Assembly (NCBI RefSeq): GCF_001908205.1
Contig: NZ_LGHL01000052.1
Location: 1-64,000, forward strand
Direction of reading: 5' to 3'
Origin: Bradyrhizobium sp. NAS80.1
GTDB lineage: Bacteria; Pseudomonadota; Alphaproteobacteria; Rhizobiales; Xanthobacteraceae
Length of the DNA: 64,000 bases
The stretch's first letter is position 1. Each line of letters opens with the position of its first letter. The notes under the pieces are model-generated. The model was not told the origin of the DNA, ran no database searches, and was given only the letters and a program-made list of their open reading frames with translations. The position numbers and the translations under genes are program-made. Positions 35,938 through 44,196 of the stretch are shown here, piece by piece.

Positions 35938-36927
35938 GTGAAGCTTGCGACATATCGTGCCGACGGCACGGAGCGCGTCGGCGTTGTCTACGCGAATGAC
36001 GGCCAGATCTTCGATCTCGCGGCGGCGGCGGCGCGTTCGGGAAAGCCAAACCTAAACTTCACTTCGATGCTTGCCCTGATCGATGGCGGCGAAGCAGCGC
36101 TGGAGGCGGCCCGCGCGACATTCGACCGGTACGGCACCGATCCCTCACTTTCGGTGTCCGTTGCCACCGTCGAAATTCTCGCACCTGTTCCAGAGCCGCG
36201 GCAGATGCGGGACGGCATGTCCTTTCCGCTGCACATCCTGCAAGCGCCGCGCGGCCAACTCAAACTCGCGGCGCGCGCAAAGAATGACATGGCCGAACTA
36301 GCGCGCATCGATGCCGAGCCGCTCGGCGAATTGCCGGAGATTTATCGCAAGCGGCCGATTTACTACATCACCAACCGATTCAGCGTGCGCGGCACCAACA
36401 CCATCGTGAAATGGCCGCGCTACAGCGAAGTGATGGACTACGAACTTGAGTTCGGCATCATCACCAAAAACAAAGGCGCCAATATCCCGGCGGCGAAGGC
36501 CAAGGACCACATTTTCGGCTACACCATCTTCAATGATTTTTCCGCGCGCGATGCCCAGCGGTTCGAGATGGAAGGTCGGCTCGGCCCGACTAAAGGCAAG
36601 AGTTTTGATGGCGGCAATGTGATGGGGCCGTGGATCGTGACAGCAGACGAGATCGGCGATCCCTACCGGCTGAAGATGGAGGCGCGCGTCAACGGCAAGA
36701 TGCGTTCGCAGGGCGAGACCTCCGGCATGCTGTTCTCGTTCGAGGAGATCATCGCCTACGTCACCAAGGACGAAACCCTGATGCCAGGCGAATTCATAGG
36801 CTCGGGCACGGTCGGCAACGGTTGCGGGCTGGAACTTGGCTGGTATCTCGAGCATGGCGACACCATCGAGCTCGATGTCGAGAAAATCGGCGTCTTGAAA
36901 AACAGGGTCGAGCGGCAAGACTCCTGA
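35938..36927 (+). CDS. Fumarylacetoacetate hydrolase-family protein
   Basis: A 329-residue FAH-superfamily enzyme. These cleave carbon-carbon bonds of acylpyruvates, hydrate or decarboxylate related diketo acids, and use a divalent metal. The core has VMDYELEFGIITKN (metal-binding Glu residues), FGYTIFNDFSARDAQRFE (catalytic region with Asp), KGKSFDGGNVMGPWIV and GSGTVGNGCGLELG near the end, all in the family order. The start is the GTG at 35938 after GGGGGAA. It begins the rightward operon and suggests breakdown of a ring-cleavage product. Confidence 0.92.
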   Translation: MKLATYRADGTERVGVVYANDGQIFDLAAAAARSGKPNLNFTSMLALIDGGEAALEAARATFDRYGTDPSLSVSVATVEILAPVPEPRQMRDGMSFPLHILQAPRGQLKLAARAKNDMAELARIDAEPLGELPEIYRKRPIYYITNRFSVRGTNTIVKWPRYSEVMDYELEFGIITKNKGANIPAAKAKDHIFGYTIFNDFSARDAQRFEMEGRLGPTKGKSFDGGNVMGPWIVTADEIGDPYRLKMEARVNGKMRSQGETSGMLFSFEEIIAYVTKDETLMPGEFIGSGTVGNGCGLELGWYLEHGDTIELDVEKIGVLKNRVERQDS

Positions 36928-37069
36928 CGTCCCGCGGCAGGTCTTGCGCTATTCTCCAGTGATGCCTGCCGCACTCGACATCTTCGGCCGTACCGCGGCA
37001 AAACTGTTCGATTTTTGCGGCGTAGCGCCGAAACGAAAACCAAGAGAAAAAACAAACGGAGGAAGCGCC

Positions 37070-37846
37070 ATGGCGCGCAAGCTGATCGATATTTCTGTGC
37101 CGCTGCAAAACGATGTGCCTGCCGATCCGCCGGGCAGCCATCCCGCCATCCAGTACATCGATCACCAGCAGGGCCTGCCGCGCATGCTGCAGTTCTTCGA
37201 GGGGCTGAACGCGCAAGACTTGCCGGATGGGCAGGGCTGGGCAGTCGAACAGGTGCAGCTCTCAACCCATAACGGCACCCATCTGGATGCGCCCTGGCAT
37301 TTTCATCCCACCATGAACCGCGGCGAACGGTCATGGACCATCGACGAGGTGCCGCTGGAATGGTGCCTGCAGCCGGGCGTGAAGCTCGACTTCCGGCACT
37401 TTCCGGACGGCTATGTCGCGACCGCCAGGGACGTGGCGAACGAACTGAAGCGCATCGGCCACACGCTGTCGCCGCTGGAGATCGTCGTGGTGAACACCAG
37501 CGCCGGCGCCAAATACGGCAGACCCGATTATGTCAGCTCGGGCTGCGGCATGGGCTATGAGGCGACGATGTATCTGCTCGAGCGCGGCGTCCGGCTAACC
37601 GGCATCGATGGCTGGAGCTGGGACGCGCCCTTCGTCTACACCGCGAAGAAATATGCCGAGACCAGGGACGCCAGCCTGATCTGGGAGGGCCACAAGGCCG
37701 GACGCCACATCGGCTACTGTCACATCGAAAAGCTGCACAATCTCGAGCTGTTGCCCTCGACCGGCTTTTCGGTGTCGTGCTTCCCGGTCAAGATCGAACG
37801 GGCATCCGCGGGCTGGACTCGCGCGGTCGCGATTATCGACGAGTGA
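37070..37846 (+). CDS. Cyclase-family metal hydrolase (kynurenine formamidase-like)
   Basis: A 258-residue enzyme of the cyclase family, which includes kynurenine formamidase and isatin hydrolase. The metal-binding motif is THNGTHLDAPWHFHP. Other family marks are LIDISVPLQNDVP at the N-terminus, VVVNTSAGAKYG, and IDGWSWDAPF near the C-terminus. I use the ATG at 37070 because GGAGGAA lies just upstream; the frame to 36944 adds a low-complexity lead. Together with the FAH and C-C hydrolase-like genes it suggests degradation of an N-heterocyclic or aromatic compound (inference). Confidence 0.9.
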   Translation: MARKLIDISVPLQNDVPADPPGSHPAIQYIDHQQGLPRMLQFFEGLNAQDLPDGQGWAVEQVQLSTHNGTHLDAPWHFHPTMNRGERSWTIDEVPLEWCLQPGVKLDFRHFPDGYVATARDVANELKRIGHTLSPLEIVVVNTSAGAKYGRPDYVSSGCGMGYEATMYLLERGVRLTGIDGWSWDAPFVYTAKKYAETRDASLIWEGHKAGRHIGYCHIEKLHNLELLPSTGFSVSCFPVKIERASAGWTRAVAIIDE

Positions 37847-37891
37847 TGCAAACTTCGTGTCTAGTGTTTGTCGTCTGGAGGAAACCGCGAC

Positions 37892-39028
37892 ATGCTCAAC
37901 GATTTGCGCGAGACAGCGCGACCAAGTTATGAACCGCTGGGGTGGATGCATTGGCCGGACTACCAAGATTACTGCTTTCAATTCCTGCGAACCCTTGGTG
38001 TAGCGCAAGAAGGCGCAAGCACAATCTCGGAATGCTTTTTGACGGCTAGTCGCATCACCGCCGGAGACGACGAGAGTTGGTACAGAGAATGGAGTAAGAT
38101 TGCCGATGCCAGCAGGGGACGTGCTGACTTGGCCTGGGAGGCGGGCCACTTTCAGTCTGCGATGAGCAACTGGCTCCGCGCCTCAAACTATTATCGGACG
38201 GCAGAGTGCTTTCTAAAACCTGAAGACAGTAGACGAGTGTCCGTCTTCGAAAAGATGGAACGCTGCTCTCACTCATACCTGAAATGCATGTCGCCCGCAG
38301 GCGAGATAGTCAAAATTCCGTACGAAGACAACAACTCCCTATGCGGCTACTTTCTGCGCGCAGTAAGCGCCGCGGAAAACACGCCGGTAGTCATATGCGT
38401 CGGCGGGTTATCCGAACCGAAAGAAGAGCTTCTATACAAGATGCCGCGTCATGCGCTTAGCAGGGGCTTGTCTCTGCTCCTTGTCGATCTTCCCGGACAA
38501 GGAGCGTCGGCGTTCCGAAACAAGATTCGCGGACGCCATGATCAAGAGGTGCCTCTAAGTTACTGCCTGGATTATCTATTAGGTCGTGGAGATGTCGACG
38601 TGAAGCGGATTGCCTTGTTTGGCGACAATTTTGGTGGATCGTATGCATCGCGCGCGGCTGGCGCAGACGGTCGCTTTGCGGCAGTGGTGTGTGATGGTGG
38701 CCTTTGGGACCAGAACGAACGGTCGTTTTTGACGAAATGGCTTTCCGTCGGCGGCGATGCCGAGTTTGGCCATAACATGAAATCACCACCGCATTGGATG
38801 GCCGGCAAGATCAAATGCCCCTACCTTGTCACGGTGGGAGAGCACGACTTTGTCGACGTCAGCAATGCGATTGAACTGTATGAGTACCACCGAGAGGCAG
38901 GTGCTAAAATTGACCTGAAGATTTTCTCGGCTGACGAAACGGGAGCGTCCTTTTGTCAGATGGACAATCCGACGCTCGGCAAGGAGTTCATATTCGATTG
39001 GATAAAAGCGCGGCTCACGTCGCAATAA
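37892..39028 (+). CDS. Alpha/beta hydrolase, C-C hydrolase-like (DHPON hydrolase/FrsA relative) with altered active site
   Basis: A 378-residue alpha/beta hydrolase with a long N-terminal helical cap (about 1-130). This layout is known from FrsA and the Arthrobacter 2,6-dihydroxypseudooxynicotine hydrolase. The core starts at NTPVVICVGGLSEPKEEL. The nucleophile elbow, normally GxSxG, reads GDNFGGS (38621-38641), so Asn replaces Ser at about residue 246. The region where the catalytic His is expected (DETGASFCQMDN) also has none. The acidic member may remain in TVGEHDFVDV. It may be a pseudoenzyme or use a different mechanism. The start is the ATG at 37892, preceded by GGAGGAAA; an earlier TTG at 37868 is less likely. 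It is slightly richer in A+T than its neighbours. Confidence 0.78.
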   Translation: MLNDLRETARPSYEPLGWMHWPDYQDYCFQFLRTLGVAQEGASTISECFLTASRITAGDDESWYREWSKIADASRGRADLAWEAGHFQSAMSNWLRASNYYRTAECFLKPEDSRRVSVFEKMERCSHSYLKCMSPAGEIVKIPYEDNNSLCGYFLRAVSAAENTPVVICVGGLSEPKEELLYKMPRHALSRGLSLLLVDLPGQGASAFRNKIRGRHDQEVPLSYCLDYLLGRGDVDVKRIALFGDNFGGSYASRAAGADGRFAAVVCDGGLWDQNERSFLTKWLSVGGDAEFGHNMKSPPHWMAGKIKCPYLVTVGEHDFVDVSNAIELYEYHREAGAKIDLKIFSADETGASFCQMDNPTLGKEFIFDWIKARLTSQ

Positions 39029-39526
39029 CGATCGGCCAATGCCGCGGTAAGGGCATAACACGAAGCCAGCATCACGATCGGCTCGCCGCTTGCCGCGGAA
39101 GGCCTTCGCTACCTGGCGAACGAAGAGGGATACTTCGTCAACCGTAATAATCCCAGATCCGTGCATCGATGCGGTCATCGCCGCTCCCGAAAGATAGAGA
39201 GCCACGAATCGGCGGCGCGTGCCTCTAGACTAAATTAGCGCGGCCATGCCATTCCGCGCGCCCGGAATTTGCGCTATCCCGCCAAGCTCGATAAACGATC
39301 GAAATCGATTTCCGGAAGGCTCGCTCGAACAGATATCGGTAACAAGATACGATATGGAATCCGTTTGGCAGCCTATGCCTTGTTGAGTTGCACACCGCGC
39401 CGCTCGATCAGAACGAACCGAGGTCTGTCAGCGTAGTTTGTCAACGTCCATACGCTGTTCGATGATGGGCGCGGAGCAATCCGCTGCCGCGCCGGAGAAG
39501 AACTGCACAAGGCTCGCTGAAGGAAG
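39029..39526. other. Gap between hydrolase-like gene and MarR gene
   Basis: A 500-base convergent region. A minus-strand frame near 39205 begins MALYLSGAAMTASMHGSG but mostly overlaps the hydrolase gene in antisense and is not recognised. I see no terminator hairpin with a T-run and no RNA gene. Confidence 0.35.
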
Positions 39527-40063
39527 CTATCTGCGAACCAGGCGCAGCTGAAGCGCAGCCTCTTCTACGCGGCGCCTAACACTTGCGATTGCCTCTTTGG
39601 TCTCTTTCAGAGTTCGCTCGCTCATATCCGCGAAGACGGAATCATTCAGTATTTTGCGCCGAACGGAGAGCTTTTCAATCTCTTTGCGAGCTCTGTCGGT
39701 GAGCGACATTAATACGATTCTAGCGTCAGTCGGAGATGGAGACCGATTCAACAAGCCGGCACTCTCCAAACTCTTTGATTGAGCAGTTACAAACGTGGGA
39801 TTGACCTGAAGTTTTTCGGACACTTCTCCAACCGAAATCCCTTGATCATCATCTGATTCGCTTATTGCCATTAGGATGAGCCATTGCGGTCCGCTCACGC
39901 CTAGGGCCTCCGCCCAAGCCCTACGGATATCCTCAAGGCTATTGTTAATAGCGACCATGTCCCACGTAAAATCGTGAATATCCTTGTCGGCCCGATCTCT
40001 AACTGGACGCGTAGGCGTTCGGCCGACCGGGCGCGCTCCCGCTACTTTCCTACCAGCGGTCAT
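39527..40063 (-). CDS. MarR-family transcriptional regulator
   Basis: A 178-residue winged-helix regulator. The N-terminal 30 residues are basic. The MarR core follows: LGVSGPQWLILMAISE (helix 2), ISVGEVSEKLQVNPTFVTAQSKSLESAGLL (recognition helix) and the wing RSPSPTDARIVLMSLTDRARKEI, then a dimerising helix. It is transcribed away from the porin gene across a long palindrome-rich spacer, and may control itself, the porin, or the aromatic module to its left. Confidence 0.9.
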   Translation of the reverse strand: MTAGRKVAGARPVGRTPTRPVRDRADKDIHDFTWDMVAINNSLEDIRRAWAEALGVSGPQWLILMAISESDDDQGISVGEVSEKLQVNPTFVTAQSKSLESAGLLNRSPSPTDARIVLMSLTDRARKEIEKLSVRRKILNDSVFADMSERTLKETKEAIASVRRRVEEAALQLRLVRR

Positions 40064-40486
40064 TCGGCGACTCCTAAAGTGTAACTTGATTATGTAACCT
40101 TATTCGGGTCGAGGTGACAAATAACATCTATGGGAGGCTTATATGCACCTCTCGATGGCCTCCTGAGCGGAGAATACCGCCGTAACGCCGGGAAGGGCTC
40201 AGTTTCCGGTTGGTTCACCAGCGGCCCAGCTTACCCCAATAGTCCCAGGCAGATTTTCTTCTGATTGGCAGTGTTGCTCGAAAGCAACTGACGCCCAGCA
40301 ACCGAACATTGAAGTAAATTCGAGAATTTACATATCGAAGAAGATTCGATAATTTAATTCTAGTTCAGTTCACGGAAGCTCCGGCTGAACACTTTCTTTG
40401 GGAGGGGCTCAAGAGGGGACCCTCTGATGCTGTGCACTCAGAGACGGATCCCGGATCTTTCGCCCAGAACAAACTTGGAGGTTTAC
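40064..40486. promoter_or_regulatory. Divergent MarR/porin regulatory region with palindromes
   Basis: A 420-base A+T-rich spacer. It contains AAATTC-GA-GAATTT (40316-40329) and, four bases on, TATCGAA-GAAGA-TTCGATA (40333-40351), both perfect inverted repeats and likely regulator sites. Also present are GTTGCT-CGAA-AGCAAC (40272-40287) and AGAGGG-GA-CCCTCT (40412-40425). The second pair may form a hairpin in the porin mRNA leader. A Shine-Dalgarno GGAGG is at 40477-40481. Confidence 0.5.
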
Positions 40487-42025
40487 ATGATGTCGATTAA
40501 GAGCCTTATCCTCGGCTCAGCGGCGGGACTTGTCGCCATGAGTGGAGCGCAGGCAGCTGATCTTCCCGTCAAGGCCAAGGCGGTCGAGTACGTGAAGATC
40601 TGCTCCCTGTATGGCGCCGGTTTCTACTATATCCCGGGCACCGATACCTGCATCAAGCTGGGTGGCTATCTGCGAGTTGAAACCGCGCTTAACAGCAACA
40701 GCGTCTTCAATGGCGCTTATAGCGGCGTCGCAGGTGCGCAAAACCGCTTGCGGAACTACTACACCGCTCGTTCCCGCGAGAACCTCAGCATCGATACGCG
40801 TACTGCGACCGAGTACGGCGTAGTCCGCACCTTCTGGGAAGGAGGGTTCGTCTGGACGACTCCAAATCCTACCCTCGCGGGCACCTTCGGCAACGCCGGC
40901 ATCGCGGGCGGCGATACGGTTGGCTTGTATCACGCGTTCATCCAATTTGCTGGATTTACTATGGGTAAGACGTACTCCCAGTTCGATGCGCCTTGGACCA
41001 ACTATCCGGCTAATTCGTTCGACGGCCTCGTCGGCGGCAGTGGCACGGTCACTGGTGTGAACCAGTTCACCTACACCGGCCAGTTCGGTAATGGTGTTAC
41101 GGCCGCAATCTCGGCGCAGGATCAGGTCGCTTACTCCACGACCATCCTCTTCAACACGTCGTTCCCGGGTGTGACTGCTGCTAACGTGGCCGCCGTGGTT
41201 GGTAGTGCGTTGGCAGCCGCCACCCCTTACGGCGTGCAGAGCCTTGGCGGCGCCGCAGCTCCTGACCTCATCGCTACGATCTCAGTTGACCAGGCTTGGG
41301 GTTTCGCGAAGTTGTCGCTCGCAGCGCACGACAATCACACCAACTACTATACCGCGGCGAACGAATCCTCGGGTCATCCCAGCGACAAGTGGGGCTGGGC
41401 TATCCAGGGCGCCTTATCGCTCAAGAACATCCCGACAGGTCCCGGCGACACGATCAACTTGCAGGCTGTCTATACTGACGGTGCCAGCCGGTACAATTTC
41501 CAGAGCTTGGCGCCGGTCACCCTGGCAATGTTTGGCGGCACCGGCTTGGAGGGCGCGTACCAGAGCCTCGGCTTTGCTTCCGTGTCTGACGGTGTGTTCA
41601 GCGGAACTTCGTCGGCGACTGGCACGGGCCTTCAGTTGACGCAGACCTGGGGCTTCCGCGGGGGTTACACCCACAACTGGGACCCGTACTGGAACAGCAC
41701 GATCTTCGGTGCGTGGGCTACCGTCCACCATAATGACACGGCTAAGGCTTTGATGTGCGCGAACGTTGCAGCGGTGGCGGTCGCCGGTACAGGGTTTACC
41801 TGCAACCCCGACTTCAGCGTGGCGCAGATTGGTACGACGACACGCTGGACCCCGGTCAAGAATCTCACGTTCTCGGGCGAAGTCGTCTACAGCATGCTCG
41901 ACCAGAAGTACACGGGCGCAGTTACGCTTCCGGCGATCGGGGGCCTCGCGAAGCCGGCGGCGGTGTACGAGCTCAAGGATCAGAGCACCTGGACGTTTCT
42001 CGCTCGCGCTCAGCGGAACTTCTAA
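40487..42025 (+). CDS. Outer-membrane porin, Bradyrhizobium/alphaproteobacterial Porin_2 type
   Basis: A 512-residue outer-membrane beta-barrel. The signal peptide is SIKSLILGSAAGLVAMSGAQA, cut before ADLPVKAKAVEYVKICSLYGAGFYYIPGTDTC; this start, including the Cys pair, is the hallmark of Bradyrhizobium and Brucella Omp2-like porins. Alternating hydrophobic residues run to the C-terminal Phe (FLARAQRNF), the signal for outer-membrane assembly. The start is the first of two ATGs at 40487 and 40490; the ribosome site suits either. A strong terminator follows. It provides diffusion of small solutes, possibly the substrates of the flanking importers (inference). Confidence 0.94.
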   Translation: MMSIKSLILGSAAGLVAMSGAQAADLPVKAKAVEYVKICSLYGAGFYYIPGTDTCIKLGGYLRVETALNSNSVFNGAYSGVAGAQNRLRNYYTARSRENLSIDTRTATEYGVVRTFWEGGFVWTTPNPTLAGTFGNAGIAGGDTVGLYHAFIQFAGFTMGKTYSQFDAPWTNYPANSFDGLVGGSGTVTGVNQFTYTGQFGNGVTAAISAQDQVAYSTTILFNTSFPGVTAANVAAVVGSALAAATPYGVQSLGGAAAPDLIATISVDQAWGFAKLSLAAHDNHTNYYTAANESSGHPSDKWGWAIQGALSLKNIPTGPGDTINLQAVYTDGASRYNFQSLAPVTLAMFGGTGLEGAYQSLGFASVSDGVFSGTSSATGTGLQLTQTWGFRGGYTHNWDPYWNSTIFGAWATVHHNDTAKALMCANVAAVAVAGTGFTCNPDFSVAQIGTTTRWTPVKNLTFSGEVVYSMLDQKYTGAVTLPAIGGLAKPAAVYELKDQSTWTFLARAQRNF

Positions 42026-42243
42026 GTCGAGATCATTTGATTCCAACAGAGCCCCCGGCGGGGAACCGCAGAGAGTTTTACTCCCGCAGCTCCGAAGCTT
42101 GGTTTGGCTCAAGGCACTCGCTACGAGTTCAAGGAACAGGACGTTGTCAGCCTGAACGTTGGGCTCAGCGAGAATTCTAATCGACCACAACCGAAGGAGA
42201 ACGAGTCTACATCTTCACTACAACTTCATTAATACCTCCCAAA
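42026..42243. other. Spacer after porin
   Basis: No complete gene. On the + strand a short open stretch before 42180 reads APKLGLAQGTRYEFKEQ and then VVSLNVGLSENS to a stop. It could be the last residues of a lost membrane-barrel gene, but it is too short to assign. Confidence 0.3.
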
Positions 42244-42270
42244 GCCTCCGGTGTGCCCGCCGGAGGCTTT
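42244..42270 (+). terminator. Rho-independent terminator downstream of the porin
   Basis: Perfect 8-base stem GCCTCCGG / CCGGAGGC with a 7-base loop, followed by TTTT. It lies about 220 bases after the porin stop and is the first strong hairpin there. Confidence 0.88.
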
Positions 42271-42657
42271 TCGGTATTTGAAGACGTTTAACAAATCGGC
42301 GAGATGCAAGGCGGCGAACAGACTTGCAAAAGTAGTGCTAGGTGTATCCAGATGCAAAGAGCCGACACTGACGGCGTCAGTGTCGTGACGCGAGTTTGAT
42401 CATGAGCACTATTTAACAATTTGCCCAGGAAGATTAGGCGGTCGAGGCCGTTCCAAGGCGGGCCATGACACTGGGCTCCGGCACCTCCCTCGTGGTGCTG
42501 CTGCTCCTCTTCGTCATCCCGCTGTTAGATAAGAATGCGCGTCGTCCGGTCGAACAGCTTGAGTTGAAAGTTATCTTCAATTTGCCGGATCAAAAGGCTG
42601 ATAATCGGTTCCGAATAGAATCTGCCTTGAACGAGCGCGCGCTTGGAGCCGAGGTGA
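42271..42657. other. Gap between porin terminator and GMC remnant
   Basis: A frame starting at 42465 (MTLGSGTSLVVLLLLF) has one hydrophobic stretch, but then runs out of frame over the GMC oxidoreductase remnant and is not supported. A short inverted repeat, CTGACG..CGTCAG, occurs near 42367-42383. Nothing else is seen. Confidence 0.35.
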
Positions 42658-43026
42658 CCGAGTATCAAGGCCAACTATCTGAGCGCGCCGGAAGACCGGG
42701 CGGCGATGGTACGTGGTTCGTCGGATCGCTGGGCGCCGGCTCTAGTGGCGGAGGTCGAGGCGGAATGGCGGCCGGGACCTTCGTTGACCTCGGTCGACGG
42801 TATCCTCCGCTACGTGCGCGAGAGCGCATCTTCGATCTTCCATCCTGTGGGCACATGTAAGATGGGCACGGGGCCGGACGCAGTCGAGGATGACGAGCTA
42901 CGAGTGCATGGGAATGGCGGATTGAGGGTTGTCGACCGCTCGATCGTGCCAACGCTCATCTCCGGCAATACCAACGCTGCTGCGATCAGGATCGGCGAGA
43001 AGGGAGCCGATTCGATGCTACAGTAA
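42658..43026 (+). pseudogene. GMC-family oxidoreductase, C-terminal remnant
   Basis: The last 120 or so residues of a glucose-methanol-choline oxidoreductase (choline or alcohol dehydrogenase-like). It reads PSIKANYLSAPEDRAAMVRG, PGPSLTSVDGILRYVRES, then the signature FHPVGTCKMG with the catalytic His, and ends LRVVDRSIVPTLISGNTNAAAIRIGEKGAD. A stop codon sits directly before it in frame (42655-42657), and the FAD-binding half (normally about 400 residues) is missing. Confidence 0.85.
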
Positions 43027-43290
43027 ATGCGCCGACCGTTGAGGCTGCTTTGGTAGATGGATCGCGAGCGGACGTTCTCCAATCGCGCGGCAGAGCGCAA
43101 TTGCCTGATTGTCTAAGGCATTGTCTGCCGAGCGCCTGACTATTCCCGTGGGGGAAGCGGCCGATCCATGCGGACAGCGCGTCGGCTCTGGTTGAAGGAT
43201 AGCTCGCTTGAATGTTATTCCACGCGGACGCGGCTTCTCAATGACGCGCGCAGTCTGGCCATGTTGATTCCGCCATAGACTGCTGGCGCT
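43027..43290. other. Short gap after GMC remnant
   Basis: No gene, hairpin or repeat recognised. The downstream end of the leftward GntR gene closes the gap. Confidence 0.4.
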
Positions 43291-44064
43291 TCAATCCCGG
43301 ACGAACTTCGCGGCGTTGACGTCGCCGCCTCGCGACCGCCGCAGCGTCGCCATTGCGCTATCCCGCGAGTCGAACAGCGCCTTGCGCACGATTGTTTCGG
43401 CTTTCGCTCCGTTCCCTGCGGCGATCGCTTTGGCGGCGGCGGTCCAGTCGGCGGCTGCGACACGACGTCGTTCAGAGGTCAGGAAGTCGAGCGTATGCTC
43501 ACGCCAGATCAATCCCCATAAGGAGCCGCGATTTTGGTCGCGAAGCGTCTTGATCAACAGAGCGTTCCCGCAGTTGCGATACACCGCCGCGCCTGCGCGA
43601 CCCGTCGCGTGGGCAAAGGCCAACGGGTCAACGCTGCGGCTGGCTGCCAGGTCGCGGAGTTCGCCGACACGTACCATCAAATCAGCGCTTGCGATCGCAA
43701 CGTCCTTGCGAAGCGCGAGATGATGACCTGCGAGTCCCAGTAGCGCGGCCCGAATGTTGAAGATGTCCGCGATCGTGTCCAGCGAGATCTCGACAGCAAA
43801 TGCGCCGCGCCGGGGCAGCACCTCGACAAGCCCTCGTCCCTCCAGCGCACGCAGCGCCTCGCGTACGGGCCCGTGGCTGACGCCAAACTGTGCGGCGATC
43901 TCCTGCTCCGGAATGTGCTGGCCGCCCGAATATTCGCCCTTCACGATGGCGATGCCGACACGGTCGACGATCTGCTCGACGATGGTGAGCGGCCGCTCGG
44001 CGACACGCCGCGCGCCGGGCTCGTCGATCAAGTCCGCAACCTTGCGCTGCTGAGCCTGCTTCAT
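43291..44064 (-). CDS. GntR-family regulator (FCD subfamily)
   Basis: A 257-residue regulator. The winged helix (about residues 28-95) shows EQIVDRVGIAIVKGEYSGGQHIPEQEIAAQFGVSHGPVREALRALEGRGL. The FCD ligand domain follows, beginning at ISLDTIADIFNIRAALLGLAG. The N-terminus is basic. It is divergently oriented from a peptide-type importer operon and is its probable local regulator. It is distinct in sequence from the other GntR protein of the window, so it is not a recent duplicate. Confidence 0.9.
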   Translation of the reverse strand: MKQAQQRKVADLIDEPGARRVAERPLTIVEQIVDRVGIAIVKGEYSGGQHIPEQEIAAQFGVSHGPVREALRALEGRGLVEVLPRRGAFAVEISLDTIADIFNIRAALLGLAGHHLALRKDVAIASADLMVRVGELRDLAASRSVDPLAFAHATGRAGAAVYRNCGNALLIKTLRDQNRGSLWGLIWREHTLDFLTSERRRVAAADWTAAAKAIAAGNGAKAETIVRKALFDSRDSAMATLRRSRGGDVNAAKFVRD

Positions 44065-44196
44065 TCTTTCCTTCCTACGGAACTGCTTATCTCACTGCAA
44101 TGCCCTTTTGCAAATTATTAATAATCGACAATTGACAAAGAGGGGAGACCCTGCGCAAATCGCCCCAACAACGAAAAACGGGAGGGAGAAAACTTG
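44065..44196. promoter_or_regulatory. Divergent promoter with TTATTAATAA palindrome
   Basis: A 132-base spacer between the GntR gene and the importer operon. A perfect 10-base palindrome TTATTAATAA lies at 44115-44124 in a strongly A+T-rich patch, a candidate operator. GGGAGGGAG at 44180-44188 is a strong ribosome site for the binding-protein gene. Confidence 0.45.
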
